From the NCBI GenBank assembly GCA_964565415.1, contig CAZMEX010000023.1:1-43895 (forward strand): a stretch of DNA of 43,895 bases, given 5' to 3'. Numbering within the stretch: the first letter of the stretch is position 1; each line of letters starts with the position of its first letter. Positions 25,101 through 34,484 of this stretch are shown here, piece by piece. Source of the stretch: JAIOSM01 sp964565415. GTDB taxonomy: Bacteria > Desulfobacterota > Desulfobacteria > Desulfobacterales > Desulfobacteraceae. The translations under genes and the position numbers were made by a program. The notes under the pieces were generated by a model that saw only the letters and a list, made by a program, of their open reading frames with translations, was not told the origin of the DNA and did not search any database.

Positions 25101-25949
25101 ATGGATATTAAAAAGTTTGGTGTAATTGGTGCAGGACAGATGGGAAATGGAATTGCTCAGGTTGCAGCAGCAGCAGGGCTTGAAGTTATAATGAGTGATA
25201 TCAAAGATGAGTTTTGTGAAAAAGGGATAGCTACAATTACAAAAAATCTTGATAGAATGGTTAAAAAAGAGAAAATTTCCCAGGATGACAGAACAGCCAT
25301 TCTTGGCAAGATTAACACCACCACAAATCTCAATGATATGAAAGATGTGGATTTTGTTGTTGAAGCAGCTGTTGAAAGAGAAGACCTTAAGTTTAAACTT
25401 TTTCAGGATTTGGATAAAATCTGCCCTGCAGATACAATTCTTTCCACTAACACATCCTCTATTCCCATTGGCAGAATTGCAGCCCAGACAGGCAGAGCTG
25501 ATAAAGTGATTGGTATGCATTTTATGAACCCTGTGCCTGTCATGAAGTTAGTGGAAATTATTAAGGGTATTGCTACATCTGATGAAACTTTTAAACTTAC
25601 ATGGGATTTGAGTGAAAAATTTGGTAAAACTCCTGCAGAAGCAGGTGATTATCCTGGATTTATTGCAAACCGTGTTCTTATGCCCATGATAAATGAGGCA
25701 ATATTCTGTCTGTATCAGAGTGTGGGTAATGTTGAAGATATTGATACTGTCATGAAACTTGGAATGAATCACCCCATGGGACCTCTTGGTCTTGCTGATC
25801 TTATAGGGCTTGATACATGCCTTGCAATCATGGAGACCTTATACGATGGATTTAAAGACTCAAAATACAGACCATGCCCTCTTTTAAGAAGATATGTTGA
25901 AGCAGGCTTTCTTGGAAGAAAATCAGGTAAAGGGTTTTATCAGTATTAA
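25101..25949 (+). CDS. hbd: 3-hydroxybutyryl-CoA dehydrogenase
   Basis: 282 residues. Rossmann motif GAGQMGNGIAQVAAAAGLEVIMSD at the N-terminus (NAD-binding GxGxxG). Catalytic segment VDFVVEAAVERE, NTSSIPI, and GMHFMNPVPVMKLVEII (His-Asn), with the C-terminal LGMNHPMGPLGLADLIGLD. It oxidises (S)-3-hydroxybutyryl-CoA to acetoacetyl-CoA. AAGGAAAA lies before the ATG. In the operon it follows the thiolase and precedes an M24 peptidase. Confidence 0.94.
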   Translation: MDIKKFGVIGAGQMGNGIAQVAAAAGLEVIMSDIKDEFCEKGIATITKNLDRMVKKEKISQDDRTAILGKINTTTNLNDMKDVDFVVEAAVEREDLKFKLFQDLDKICPADTILSTNTSSIPIGRIAAQTGRADKVIGMHFMNPVPVMKLVEIIKGIATSDETFKLTWDLSEKFGKTPAEAGDYPGFIANRVLMPMINEAIFCLYQSVGNVEDIDTVMKLGMNHPMGPLGLADLIGLDTCLAIMETLYDGFKDSKYRPCPLLRRYVEAGFLGRKSGKGFYQY

Positions 25950-25961
25950 GACCATTTAACC

Positions 25962-27170
25962 ATGGATGAGTTTAAATTAAGCACACCAAAAACAGAGCTG
26001 CACACTAGAGTTGATAAATTTCAAAAAGTATTAAGAAAAAATCAGATTGATGCAGCTCTGATAGTTTACAAGACAGATCTTTTTTACTTTGCAGGCACTA
26101 TTCAGCAGGGGTGGCTCTATATTCCTGCTGAAGGCAAGCCTTTGTTCATGGTATTTAAAGACTTTGACAGAGCAAGGATCGAATCAGGATTAGACACAAT
26201 TGTTTCCATAAAAGGGGCAAAGTATATTCCTGAAACTTTAAAGAAATTTGGGTATCAAATTCCTCGATCAACTGGCTCTGTTGGCATGGAGCTTGATGTA
26301 CTGCCTGTAAATCAATTCAATATGTATAGAAATATTTTTCCTGAAACTCAACTGGTTGATGTCTCAACTGAAATAAGGCTTACAAGGGCTGTTAAATCAG
26401 AATATGAAATCAATCTTTTAAAGCTGTGTGCCGGGAAATGGGACATGATGATGGAAAAAGCCTCTGATTACATTAAAGAGGGAATAAGTGAAGTTAAAGC
26501 AGCAGGATTGATTGAAGGATATGCCAGAACATTGGGACATCAGGGTTTTATTCGTATGCGCATGTGGACAGGAGAACTCTTGTTTGGTCATTTCATGTCA
26601 GGAGCAAACGCTTCTATCCCAAGTCACCTTGCATCACCCACCGGAGGTCCTGGAACATGTGCTGCATCAGGACAAGGAGCAGGTTTTAAAAAAATTAAAA
26701 AAAATGAACCTGTATTAATTGATTATGGTTTTGGTTTTGATGGATATGTTATTGACAACACAAGGATTTTTTCCATTGGAAAACTGTCGGGCAAACTTGT
26801 AAAAGCCCATGAAACAATGCTTGAAGTTCAGGAAATTGCAAGAAAAACAGCAGTTCCGGGTGCTGTGTGTGAAGATATCTATTTTGCAATGTTTGAACAT
26901 ACAAAAAAAGCTGGTCTGGAAGATTATTTCATGGGGGCAGGTAAAAGAAGAATAAAATTTACAGGTCATGGTGTTGGTCTTGAACTTGATGAATTTCCTT
27001 TTATAGCTAAAGGGCAAAAGCTGAAAGTCAAAAAAAATATGGTGCTAGCAATTGAGCCTAAAATTGTTATTCCGGGACAGGGGGTGGTTGGTATAGAAAA
27101 CACACACCTTGTCACAGAAAACGGTCTCAAAGCTTTTGCAAGCTTTCCCGATGATATTACAATACTTTAG
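25962..27170 (+). CDS. M24-family metallopeptidase (Xaa-Pro aminopeptidase-like)
   Basis: 402 residues. The N-terminal creatinase-type domain (about 15-150; KNQIDAALIVYKTDLFYFAGT) is followed by a pita-bread domain. Metal ligands are all visible: two Asp in IDYGFGFDGYVIDNTRIF, His in FTGHGVGLELDE, Glu in AIEPKI and Glu in VGIENTHLV. It should be an active dinuclear-metal peptidase. It begins 12 bp after the dehydrogenase stop with a weak RBS, so it is the last gene of the operon. Why a Xaa-Pro peptidase sits with acyl-CoA genes is unclear. Confidence 0.88.
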   Translation: MDEFKLSTPKTELHTRVDKFQKVLRKNQIDAALIVYKTDLFYFAGTIQQGWLYIPAEGKPLFMVFKDFDRARIESGLDTIVSIKGAKYIPETLKKFGYQIPRSTGSVGMELDVLPVNQFNMYRNIFPETQLVDVSTEIRLTRAVKSEYEINLLKLCAGKWDMMMEKASDYIKEGISEVKAAGLIEGYARTLGHQGFIRMRMWTGELLFGHFMSGANASIPSHLASPTGGPGTCAASGQGAGFKKIKKNEPVLIDYGFGFDGYVIDNTRIFSIGKLSGKLVKAHETMLEVQEIARKTAVPGAVCEDIYFAMFEHTKKAGLEDYFMGAGKRRIKFTGHGVGLELDEFPFIAKGQKLKVKKNMVLAIEPKIVIPGQGVVGIENTHLVTENGLKAFASFPDDITIL

Positions 27171-27676
27171 AACTTTTTGAGAATTACTCTATAGCTTTCT
27201 GCTGTATTTATATTTTATATCTTTCTGCAATGGAATCAAAAATATAATATATAACCAATAGAGGAATAATCCTTGTTACCAAACTGGTAAGAATTGATCC
27301 TGGTCATAAACCTCTAAAGCAAAAAAGGTTATAGACAATACCTCCAAGGCACAAAAATGACAGACTTTTCAGGATATAATATATTATTGTTTCTTTATCC
27401 ATATATTTCCATAAAATTTATAAGGTCAATAATCTTTCTATGGTTTGACCTGCTCTTCTGAATAATATTTTACATGGGTGAATAAAACAATCCCCTTTTT
27501 CTGCCTGTATTGCCTCAACAGCCTGTTTGGAAGAGACCACCTTATCATCTGTTGGTTTTGAACAGACCTTTATTATCAAGAGAAATATTATAAAAAAAGA
27601 AAAATAGTTTTGTGAACCTTTAAACTGATATTCATTTTTATCTATCTTGTGTACAAGTTTGCTATATGATATTGGT
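27171..27676. other. 506-bp gap with a possible broken small exported-protein gene
   Basis: No intact gene. On the minus strand an ATG at 27635-27633 begins MNISLKVHKTIF. After a T-rich stretch near 27600 the reading shifts by one base into SFFIIFLLIIKVCSKPTDD and runs to a TAA at 27420-27418. Joined, it would be a ~70-residue protein with a signal-like hydrophobic segment, so the gene may be broken or may contain a sequencing error. A 6-bp dyad TTACCA-aac-TGGTAA lies at 27276-27290. No terminator after the M24 gene was recognised. Confidence 0.3.
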
Positions 27677-27928
27677 TTAACTCTTCTTAACTAAACGGAT
27701 TACAAATAATAAAGCAATAGCACCTACAGTAGCTGTAATTAAAGAACCTAGAAATCCTCCGGCTGATATGCCCAATAAAGAGAATAGAAATCCTCCTAAT
27801 ACAGCTCCAACAATTCCAATAACAATGTTAGTTATGAGACCAGATCCTTCCCCTTTCATAATTTTACCCGCTAACCAGCCAGCAAGTGCTCCTATGACTA
27901 AGAACATAATTAAACTATTTGCATCCAT
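27677..27928 (-). CDS. GlsB/YeaQ/YmgE-family small membrane protein
   Basis: 83 residues, normal for the transglycosylase-associated protein family. Three glycine-rich membrane helices: MFLVIGALAGWLAGKIMKG, NIVIGIVGAVLGGFLFSLLG and FLGSLITATVGAIALLFVIRLV. The conserved GALAGWLAGKIMKGEGSG start is diagnostic. GGAGG precedes the ATG. The biochemical function is unknown. Members are often stress-induced. Single gene. Confidence 0.9.
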   Translation of the reverse strand: MDANSLIMFLVIGALAGWLAGKIMKGEGSGLITNIVIGIVGAVLGGFLFSLLGISAGGFLGSLITATVGAIALLFVIRLVKKS

Positions 27929-28233
27929 AGCTCCTCCATTTTTAATTAAAATAATATTTTATTACATCTGACAAGTAATCTGTAATATGGAGTATAAAAG
28001 ATTGAAAATCAAGGGATTATATTGTAATTCAATTATGGTATATTTTTAATCCAGATAACAATCAAAAGGTGTAAGAGTGATAGAATACATAAAGATCAGA
28101 CCAGTCTAAATAGAAAAAAGCAAGATAAAAACCCGGAATCCTGAATATTTTATTGACATGTACACGTTTGTCATATAGTGGTAGTACGTGTTTCTAAGAA
28201 TTTAATATTGAATTTAAGAAGGCTGGTATTTTT
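27929..28233. other. Intergenic region with candidate promoter and inverted repeat
   Basis: A TTGACA at 28153-28158 is followed 15 bp later by TATAGT (28174-28179), a possible promoter for the M23 gene. It overlaps an inverted repeat TGACA-N10-TGTCA (28154-28173). Nothing else was recognised. Confidence 0.3.
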
Positions 28234-29556
28234 TTGGTACAAGAAAAAAGATTTAAAAAAAGATATACATTTTTCAGTTTGCTGATAATTTGTTCAATGA
28301 TCATGGTGTCGAATTTATTATTCTCATCTTTTTCAAAAACCGATACAAAAATTGATATTGCAAGGCAAAATAGTAAGGTGAAGTCAGAAGCTGCTTTCCT
28401 GAACCTTACTGCACCACTTGCCAGATCAGAACAAAAAAATGAGCCTGAATTTATAATCAGACAAGGTACTATTAGTAATAGACCACTCTATTGTGAGCTT
28501 CGGGAGCATCAAATCTCTCCTGCTGAAATATTGAAACTTTCTGAAGATTTTAAAGCTGTTTTTGATTTTAAAAAAGCAAGGAAAAAGGATGAATATACTC
28601 TCTTTCTTTCAAAAGAGAATAAGCTTGAAAAGATGTTATATAGCAGGAATGTTCTAACTCAGTATATTGCAATAAAAAATAAATCTGGCAGATATGATGT
28701 TGCTAAACAAGAGATTGTACTCACAAAAAAAGTAGTTGTAAAAGAGTTTATATTAAAAGAGTCGTTATTCCAGACAATCTTATCAAGCGGTGAAGGACAT
28801 ACATTGGCGTTTGAATTTGCTGAAATCTTTTCCTGGGACATTGATTTTTTTCTTTTTCCCAAAAAAGGAGATAGAATTCAAATCGAATTTGAAAAATTTA
28901 GTAAAGATAATCAATTTGTAAAGTATGGAAAAATTCTTGCTGCCCGTTATATTACTGACAAAAAAATATTTTCAGCTTTTCTTTTCAAGGATGGGAAACA
29001 TGATAACTACTATGATCAAAATGGAAGACCTTTGAGAAAGATGTTTTTACGTGTTCCTATTAAATTAGGCAGAATCACCTCATCTTTTTCTCTGCACAGA
29101 TTCCATCCTGTTTTGAAAAAATACAGAAGGCATACAGGTATTGATTATGGCGCAAAGACAGGAACACCAATATTTGCAACAGCAAATGGCAAGGTCAGGT
29201 TTTCAGGCTGGTCAAAAGGGTATGGAAAGCTTGTTATTGTTGTACATCCCAATGGATATGAGACATATTATGGCCATTGCAGTAAGCTTCTAGTAAACCC
29301 TGGAAAGTTCATAAGCCAGGGCGAAGTTATTGCAAAAGTTGGAAGTACTGGTCAAACAACCGGACCCCATGTTCACTATGAAGTGAGAATTAATAGAAAA
29401 CCTGTTAACCCAAATACAATAAAATCTACTCCGGGAAAGCCCCTTGCCGGGAAATTTTTATCTGAATATAAAACTTTAGTCAGCAAAAGGCTTGATTTGT
29501 TTGAATCAGTTATTAAGCTTGCTTCATCAAACAATGAAGCCGAGAAAAAAACTTGA
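28234..29556 (+). CDS. M23 peptidase, cell-wall endopeptidase (MepM-like)
   Basis: 440 residues; start assigned to TTG at 28234, with only a distant AAGG upstream. An N-terminal membrane anchor (about 12-33, FFSLLIICSMIMVSNLLF) is followed by an OapA/LysM-like adaptor region (about 70-250) and the LytM domain (about 285-400). The Zn ligands are visible in HRFHPVLKKYRRHTGIDYGA (H, D), and HVHYEV in GPHVHYEVRINRKPVNP supplies the last His. It would cut peptidoglycan cross-links in the periplasm. Upstream of it a TTGACA box. Its end faces the convergent aminotransferase gene. Confidence 0.9.
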   Translation: MVQEKRFKKRYTFFSLLIICSMIMVSNLLFSSFSKTDTKIDIARQNSKVKSEAAFLNLTAPLARSEQKNEPEFIIRQGTISNRPLYCELREHQISPAEILKLSEDFKAVFDFKKARKKDEYTLFLSKENKLEKMLYSRNVLTQYIAIKNKSGRYDVAKQEIVLTKKVVVKEFILKESLFQTILSSGEGHTLAFEFAEIFSWDIDFFLFPKKGDRIQIEFEKFSKDNQFVKYGKILAARYITDKKIFSAFLFKDGKHDNYYDQNGRPLRKMFLRVPIKLGRITSSFSLHRFHPVLKKYRRHTGIDYGAKTGTPIFATANGKVRFSGWSKGYGKLVIVVHPNGYETYYGHCSKLLVNPGKFISQGEVIAKVGSTGQTTGPHVHYEVRINRKPVNPNTIKSTPGKPLAGKFLSEYKTLVSKRLDLFESVIKLASSNNEAEKKT

Positions 29557-29577
29557 TACCAATTGATATAACTGATA

Positions 29578-30864
29578 TCAGCAATTTTTAACCAGAACTT
29601 TTTCAAGCTGTGCTACCAGGAAGTCTATCTCCTGATCATTTATAATTAAAGGTGGTGAAATTCTGATTGTATGACCATGGCTGTCATTTGCAACCACACC
29701 AAGACAAGTAAGCTTTTGACAAAACTCCATGGCATTACCGTTTTTCACCTCTATTCCAATAAATAGCCCTTTACCGCGCACCTCTTTTACATGGTCAGAT
29801 TTTGCTGCAATTTTTTCAATTTTCTCTTTTAAAATTTTGCCTTTGACAGCTGCTCGTTGGCACAGGTTCTCTTTTTCAATTATTTCAAGAGCGGCAACTC
29901 CTGCAACACATGCCAGGGGATAACCGCCAAAGGTAGAACCGTCTGAGCCCTTGCTGAATACCATATCCATGATTTCAGCATTTGTTATAAAAACTGACAA
30001 AGGAATAATGCCGCCGGACAGAGCTTTGCCCAATATTACACCATCAGGGATAATGTTTTCATGTTCAAAACAGAATTTTTTTCCGGTTCTTCCTAAACCC
30101 ACCTGGATCTCATCGCATATTAAAAGAAGATCATTGTCATCAGCGAGTTTTCTTAAACCCTTTAAAAAACCTTTGGGAGGAACTATCATTCCACCCTCTC
30201 CCTGCAAAGGTTCCACCAGAATGCCGCAGCTGTTTTTATTAATTGCTTTTTTTACTGCAGAAAGGTTGCCATATTCAACAGATACATAACCTGGCGTAAG
30301 AGGTCCAAAGCCTTGTTTTGATTTTTCACTGCTGGAAAAAGAGATCACAGAGAGTGTACGACCATGGAAGTTATTGTTAAAAACAATTATCTCCTGATCA
30401 CCATCTTTAATACCTTTGTGTTTGTAGCCAAAATACCTCATTGTTTTAATGGCTGTTTCAACAGATTCGACTCCGCCATTTTTTGGAAGAACCTTATTGC
30501 CTCTGTTTCCAAAACGGGGAGCAAGCGGGGGAGTGAAATCAGCCATCTTTGAGAGAAATACTCCCAAAGGATCTGTATAAACAACATTTGACAGTACAGA
30601 TGCAAATTTGCCCTCAAGGGCATTGGTAATTGCTTTAATTAGTTCAGGGTGGTGATGTCCGGGGTTTGCAGCCGAGTATGCAGCAAGGCAGTCAAGATAT
30701 TTATTGCCCTTTTCATCATAGAGCCAACAACCGATTGCATGTCTTACAACCAGTTTTACCCTTTCATAATGATGTGCTCCACAATTTTCTTCAAACTCAA
30801 AAATATCAGAATCCCTATAGGTGGAAAACCCTGTATCTATTGTATTTTTTTTTGCTGCTTCCAT
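29578..30864 (-). CDS. rocD: Class III aminotransferase, ornithine aminotransferase-like
   Basis: 428 residues. PLP-binding Lys in VILGKALSGG; CDEIQVGLGRTG and EPLQGEGGM are class III signatures; HGRTLSVIS and STFGGYPLACVAG are active-site loops. The N-terminal YDEKGNKYLDCLAAYSAANPGHHHP resembles ornithine-oxo-acid transaminases, which convert ornithine to glutamate semialdehyde. The residues LPKNGGVESVETAIKTMRYFGY differ from the standard NSGAEA loop, so lysine- or omega-amino-acid specificity is possible. AAAGGAGG precedes the ATG. It follows a TrmB-type regulator on the same strand by 35 bp, which likely controls it. Confidence 0.8.
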   Translation of the reverse strand: MEAAKKNTIDTGFSTYRDSDIFEFEENCGAHHYERVKLVVRHAIGCWLYDEKGNKYLDCLAAYSAANPGHHHPELIKAITNALEGKFASVLSNVVYTDPLGVFLSKMADFTPPLAPRFGNRGNKVLPKNGGVESVETAIKTMRYFGYKHKGIKDGDQEIIVFNNNFHGRTLSVISFSSSEKSKQGFGPLTPGYVSVEYGNLSAVKKAINKNSCGILVEPLQGEGGMIVPPKGFLKGLRKLADDNDLLLICDEIQVGLGRTGKKFCFEHENIIPDGVILGKALSGGIIPLSVFITNAEIMDMVFSKGSDGSTFGGYPLACVAGVAALEIIEKENLCQRAAVKGKILKEKIEKIAAKSDHVKEVRGKGLFIGIEVKNGNAMEFCQKLTCLGVVANDSHGHTIRISPPLIINDQEIDFLVAQLEKVLVKNC

Positions 30865-30899
30865 TTTGTCCTCCTTTAAACAATAAAACTTGTATTGCT

Positions 30900-31688
30900 T
30901 TAATCATCTGTTTTTATTATTTGATAGATCTTTTTTTCTTTCTCAGTAAGCTCTTTATTGTCATCATAGACTTTTTCAAGAAAACAATGATAAAAATCAT
31001 GGCGTAAACTGTCTCTGTTGGCAGTTACAAACCATTTATTTCTGGTCCAGCTTATGGGTGAGCTATCTTCATTCTCCGGTTCAAATATTCCTGCAAGGGA
31101 CTCTTTTTTGTCTGTAATAATATCAAAAGAACGTCCCCCAATTTTTTCTATCAATGAGTCTTTTGCAGGGTGAACCACCTGGACATCAAAATCTACAGAC
31201 ACATCTCCCATGGCTACATACCTGATTTTTACACCGCGTTCATCTGCTTGTTGCAGGTATTTTACAAGATAATTACTTGCTTTTGAAAACAGGCGGGCAT
31301 AGATTTCATCTTCAGCACTATTAATCATTTGCTTTGCTTTTTGCATAATGTTTTCATAGCCAGTCAATGTCCATATATATTCATATTCTGGTTCCTGGTA
31401 TGCTTTTGCAACCTCCTTTTCAAACAGCTTAATTGTTTGATTGAAATCCATGGCAAGTTTTTTTACTAATTCATCTGGAGGAAATGGAGCATATTGAGAT
31501 GATTTTGTTTCAAGCACATATCCTTTAGCTATCATACTTCTTAAAACATCATAGATCCTGGACCGTGAAATGCCTGAAATTTTACTTAGTTTGGAACCGT
31601 TGACAGGGTGTTTACTTATGAGCGCCATATAGCATGCAGCTTCATATTGTGTAAACCCAAGCTTCTTTAAGCTTGAAATATTATCCAT
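30900..31688 (-). CDS. TrmB-family transcriptional regulator
   Basis: The N-terminal winged helix LKKLGFTQYEAACYMALI...SGISRSRIYDVLRSMIAKGYV is the TrmB family signature. The rest is the PLD-like effector domain (about 110-240; GYENIMQKAKQMINSAEDEIYARLF). The longest frame starts at 31742, but GAGGAG lies 6 nt before the ATG at 31688, which gives 262 residues beginning MDNISSLKK, right at the domain start. It is first in an operon with the class III aminotransferase, so the effector may be an amino acid rather than a sugar. An inverted repeat sits just upstream. Confidence 0.88.
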   Translation of the reverse strand: MDNISSLKKLGFTQYEAACYMALISKHPVNGSKLSKISGISRSRIYDVLRSMIAKGYVLETKSSQYAPFPPDELVKKLAMDFNQTIKLFEKEVAKAYQEPEYEYIWTLTGYENIMQKAKQMINSAEDEIYARLFSKASNYLVKYLQQADERGVKIRYVAMGDVSVDFDVQVVHPAKDSLIEKIGGRSFDIITDKKESLAGIFEPENEDSSPISWTRNKWFVTANRDSLRHDFYHCFLEKVYDDNKELTEKEKKIYQIIKTDD

Positions 31689-31707
31689 GATATCTCCTCG
31701 TCTTGAT

Positions 31708-31727
31708 GTTGCTACCTTAATAGCAAC
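31708..31727. promoter_or_regulatory. Inverted repeat, probable operator of the TrmB-type regulator
   Basis: GTTGCTA (31708-31714) and TAGCAAC (31721-31727) are perfect 7-bp arms around six bases, 20-39 bp upstream of the revised regulator start. The position suggests autoregulation of the regulator-aminotransferase operon. Confidence 0.55.
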
Positions 31728-31807
31728 ATAATGCAAATTCATAAAAGTGTCAAGAATATTCCACTGCAGGGATTGACATCAAATACTATTTAACCCAAAC
31801 TTAAGGT

Positions 31808-32551
31808 ATGAAGAAGATATTTAAATACCTGTTAATTATTGTTTTACTGTGCGTGACAGGGCTCCTGGGGGTCTATTTTTTCACCCCAGAACCCAAAACT
31901 TTTCTTAATCAAAATCCTAGAATAACATCTTTTATGCAGATGAGAATAGATGCTGCCAAGGCAGAGGGAATAAACTTAAAGATATTTCATCAATATTTAA
32001 ATTATTCAAATATTGATCAGGATTTAAAAGATGCTGTCAGGATCAGCGAAGATGGGGGTTTTTTTGCCCATAATGGTTTTGATTTTGCTGAGATCAAAGA
32101 ATCAATTAAAAAAAATATTAAAAAGAGAAAGTTTGCAAGGGGTGGAAGCACTATTTCTCAGCAACTTGTTAAAAATTTGTTTTTATCCTCTGACAAATCA
32201 ATAGTAAGAAAAATAAAAGAAGCAGTACTAACATTTAAGCTTGAAAATCAGCTTTCGAAATTTAGAATTTTTAGTCTGTATATGAATTATATTGAATTTG
32301 GAGATGGTGTATTTGGGGTACAAGCAGCCTGTTGGACGTATTTTGGAAAATCAGCACGGGATGTGACTGTTTTTGAAGCTGCAAGATTAGCTTCAATCAT
32401 TCCAAATCCAAGAAAATATAATCCAAACAAACCCACCCGGAGATTAAGATATAGAACAAAGCTTTTACTGACCCGATTATTTAAGTATAAGAAAATTACC
32501 AGAGCGGAATATAGTGACGCATTAAGGGAGTTTGAAATGTTTTTTGATTAA
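31808..32551 (+). CDS. mtgA: Monofunctional peptidoglycan glycosyltransferase
   Basis: 247 residues. One N-terminal membrane helix (about 5-25), then a GT51 domain. The catalytic Glu and substrate loop are EDGGFFAHNGFDFAEI, followed by FARGGSTISQQLVKNLFLS and RKIKEAVLTFKLENQLSKFRIFSLYMNYIEFGDGVFGVQAACWTYFGKSA. There is no transpeptidase domain, so it only polymerises lipid II. Size fits MtgA. The AAGG is only one base from the ATG, so translation may be poor. It is convergent with the TRAP permease gene (one base between the stops). Confidence 0.92.
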   Translation: MKKIFKYLLIIVLLCVTGLLGVYFFTPEPKTFLNQNPRITSFMQMRIDAAKAEGINLKIFHQYLNYSNIDQDLKDAVRISEDGGFFAHNGFDFAEIKESIKKNIKKRKFARGGSTISQQLVKNLFLSSDKSIVRKIKEAVLTFKLENQLSKFRIFSLYMNYIEFGDGVFGVQAACWTYFGKSARDVTVFEAARLASIIPNPRKYNPNKPTRRLRYRTKLLLTRLFKYKKITRAEYSDALREFEMFFD

Positions 32552-32552
32552 T

Positions 32553-34439
32553 CTATTTCATTAGTGAAGGTAACCATAAAGCTATATCCTGAAACATGAA
32601 TACCAGAATAATACCAAAAATAAGTATGATTACAAATGGAACAACACTTTTGATTATAAAAGAGAGTGGTTCATCAACAATGCCTTTGACTGTGAATATA
32701 TTAAGCCCCACTGGCGGGGTTAGCAATGCTGTTTCAATAAGCATCATCAGAATAACCCCAAAAGCTATGGTATCAATTCCCAGAGCAGGGAGCATGGGAG
32801 CGATTACAGGAACAGTTAAAACAGTTATTGATCCGCCATCCAGAAACATTCCCAGGCAAAGGTAAAGCACAACAATCATAAGAATAATTCCCCAGGTAGG
32901 CATGCCAGATGCGAAGATGAATTCAGTAAGGTTTGCTGGAATCTGAAGAAGCGTTATCACATTGGACATAACTAGAGCTCCAACCATAATCATTATGATC
33001 ATTGTTGAAAGTATGCTACTGTCTATCAGGCACTGGACAAAGCCTTTCCAGTTTATCTTGCGAAAAATTAAGGCACAAAAAAGGCTGTAGATTACCAATA
33101 TTGCCCCTGCTTCAGTAGGCGTGGCAACACCAGTGTATATACTGCCAAGGACAAATACAGGACCAAGAATGATTATAAAAGATTTCCGCAAGGAGACCAG
33201 GCGCTCTGCCCAGGTGAAAGAGACAGCCTTATATTTGCCGCTGATCCTGCAGCTGATTACAATATATATACTGAACATGACGACCAGCATTATTCCAGGG
33301 ATAACCCCTGCCATGAAAAGATCTCCCACTGATGTATCGGTCAGAAAACCATAAACAATGAATCCAATGCTGGGTGGAATGATTAATCCAAGGCTGCTTC
33401 CGGTCACTGTGCCAATAACCAGTTTTTTATCATAGCCTCGGCTCAGCAGTGGTTTCATGGCAACAAGAGTGATGATTGCGGTAACTGCTGTGCTTGACCC
33501 TATCATGGCTGCCAGTATACCTCCGGTGATACAGGTACCCACGCCCAGGCCGCCCGGCATCCAGCCAAGCCATTTGCTGCTCAAATCATATATCTGTTCA
33601 CCTAGCCCGCTCCGTGATAGAATCAGCCCGCCAAGGGTAAACAAAGGGATAGCCAGTAAAATAAAGTTAGTGGATGTATGCTCTGCTATAATGGGTAGAG
33701 TGTTTAAGCCACCAAGGCTTCCATGGAAGAACAGGAGTCCGGTAAGGCCAACCAACCCAAGGGCAAAGGCTATGGGCACTCCCCAAAACAAAAGAGCCAG
33801 GGCAAGGATAAGAATACCCAGAGACTGGCTGAAAAAATAAACAGTGATTCCTACTAAAGCTGATAGTAAAAAAAGACCAACCATGAGGACTGGGGAAACA
33901 GATGGTGTATCAGAGGGATTTTCAGGATTCTTTTTTATCCAGCAAATTCTTGCCTGAATTTTCCTTATAAATTGAATGGCACTTAAGGTCATGCCCATGG
34001 GAATTGATAGAGCAACAAGCCACATTGGGTAACGGAATAGACCGTCACTCATGGAATTATATTTTACAGCTTCCATGAAATGGTTAAACCCGTAAATACC
34101 CAGGGCAATAATAAAGATCAGAGATGCAGAATCAGTGGCTATTCCAATGGCTTGCCTGCTTCGGGCGGGTAGTTGATTAACAAAGATATCACAGGAAACA
34201 TGCTTGTCTGATTTTATTCCATATGGAACTGACAGAAATGTGAACCAAATAAATATCAAGGTTGAAACAGTTAAAACCCATGAAGTAGGACTATCTAGAA
34301 AATGCCGTGAAAATGCCTCAAAAGACATAAATAATGCCACTGACAGCATCATTAGCCCAGCTACCAGAGCAAAGGCAAAGGAGGTACGATCTATTATCAG
34401 CCCAAGCCCCTGCTCTGGTGAAACCGCTATTTTATCCAT
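32553..34439 (-). CDS. Fused TRAP transporter permease (DctQ-DctM)
   Basis: 628 residues. Residues about 1-170 are a DctQ-type small membrane subunit (four helices; FEAFSRHFLDSPTSWV and IKSDKHVSCDIFV are typical). Residues about 185-628 are the large DctM subunit (VPIAFALGLVGLTG, FILLAIPLFTLGGLILSRSGL, GSSTAVTA, PPVGLNIF). The two are one polypeptide here, as in some TRAP systems. It is a sodium-driven secondary importer of carboxylates that depends on the periplasmic binding protein encoded 45 bp upstream. AGGAAG precedes the ATG. Confidence 0.9.
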   Translation of the reverse strand: MDKIAVSPEQGLGLIIDRTSFAFALVAGLMMLSVALFMSFEAFSRHFLDSPTSWVLTVSTLIFIWFTFLSVPYGIKSDKHVSCDIFVNQLPARSRQAIGIATDSASLIFIIALGIYGFNHFMEAVKYNSMSDGLFRYPMWLVALSIPMGMTLSAIQFIRKIQARICWIKKNPENPSDTPSVSPVLMVGLFLLSALVGITVYFFSQSLGILILALALLFWGVPIAFALGLVGLTGLLFFHGSLGGLNTLPIIAEHTSTNFILLAIPLFTLGGLILSRSGLGEQIYDLSSKWLGWMPGGLGVGTCITGGILAAMIGSSTAVTAIITLVAMKPLLSRGYDKKLVIGTVTGSSLGLIIPPSIGFIVYGFLTDTSVGDLFMAGVIPGIMLVVMFSIYIVISCRISGKYKAVSFTWAERLVSLRKSFIIILGPVFVLGSIYTGVATPTEAGAILVIYSLFCALIFRKINWKGFVQCLIDSSILSTMIIMIMVGALVMSNVITLLQIPANLTEFIFASGMPTWGIILMIVVLYLCLGMFLDGGSITVLTVPVIAPMLPALGIDTIAFGVILMMLIETALLTPPVGLNIFTVKGIVDEPLSFIIKSVVPFVIILIFGIILVFMFQDIALWLPSLMK

Positions 34440-34484
34440 TCTACTTCCTTAATAAAATCTATTATAGGATGCTTATAATCTCTA

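Noticed and set aside
29572..29581. CTGATATCAG palindrome between the M23 and aminotransferase genes
   Set aside because: Ten-base AT-rich dyad with a weak T tail; too short to call a terminator or operator.
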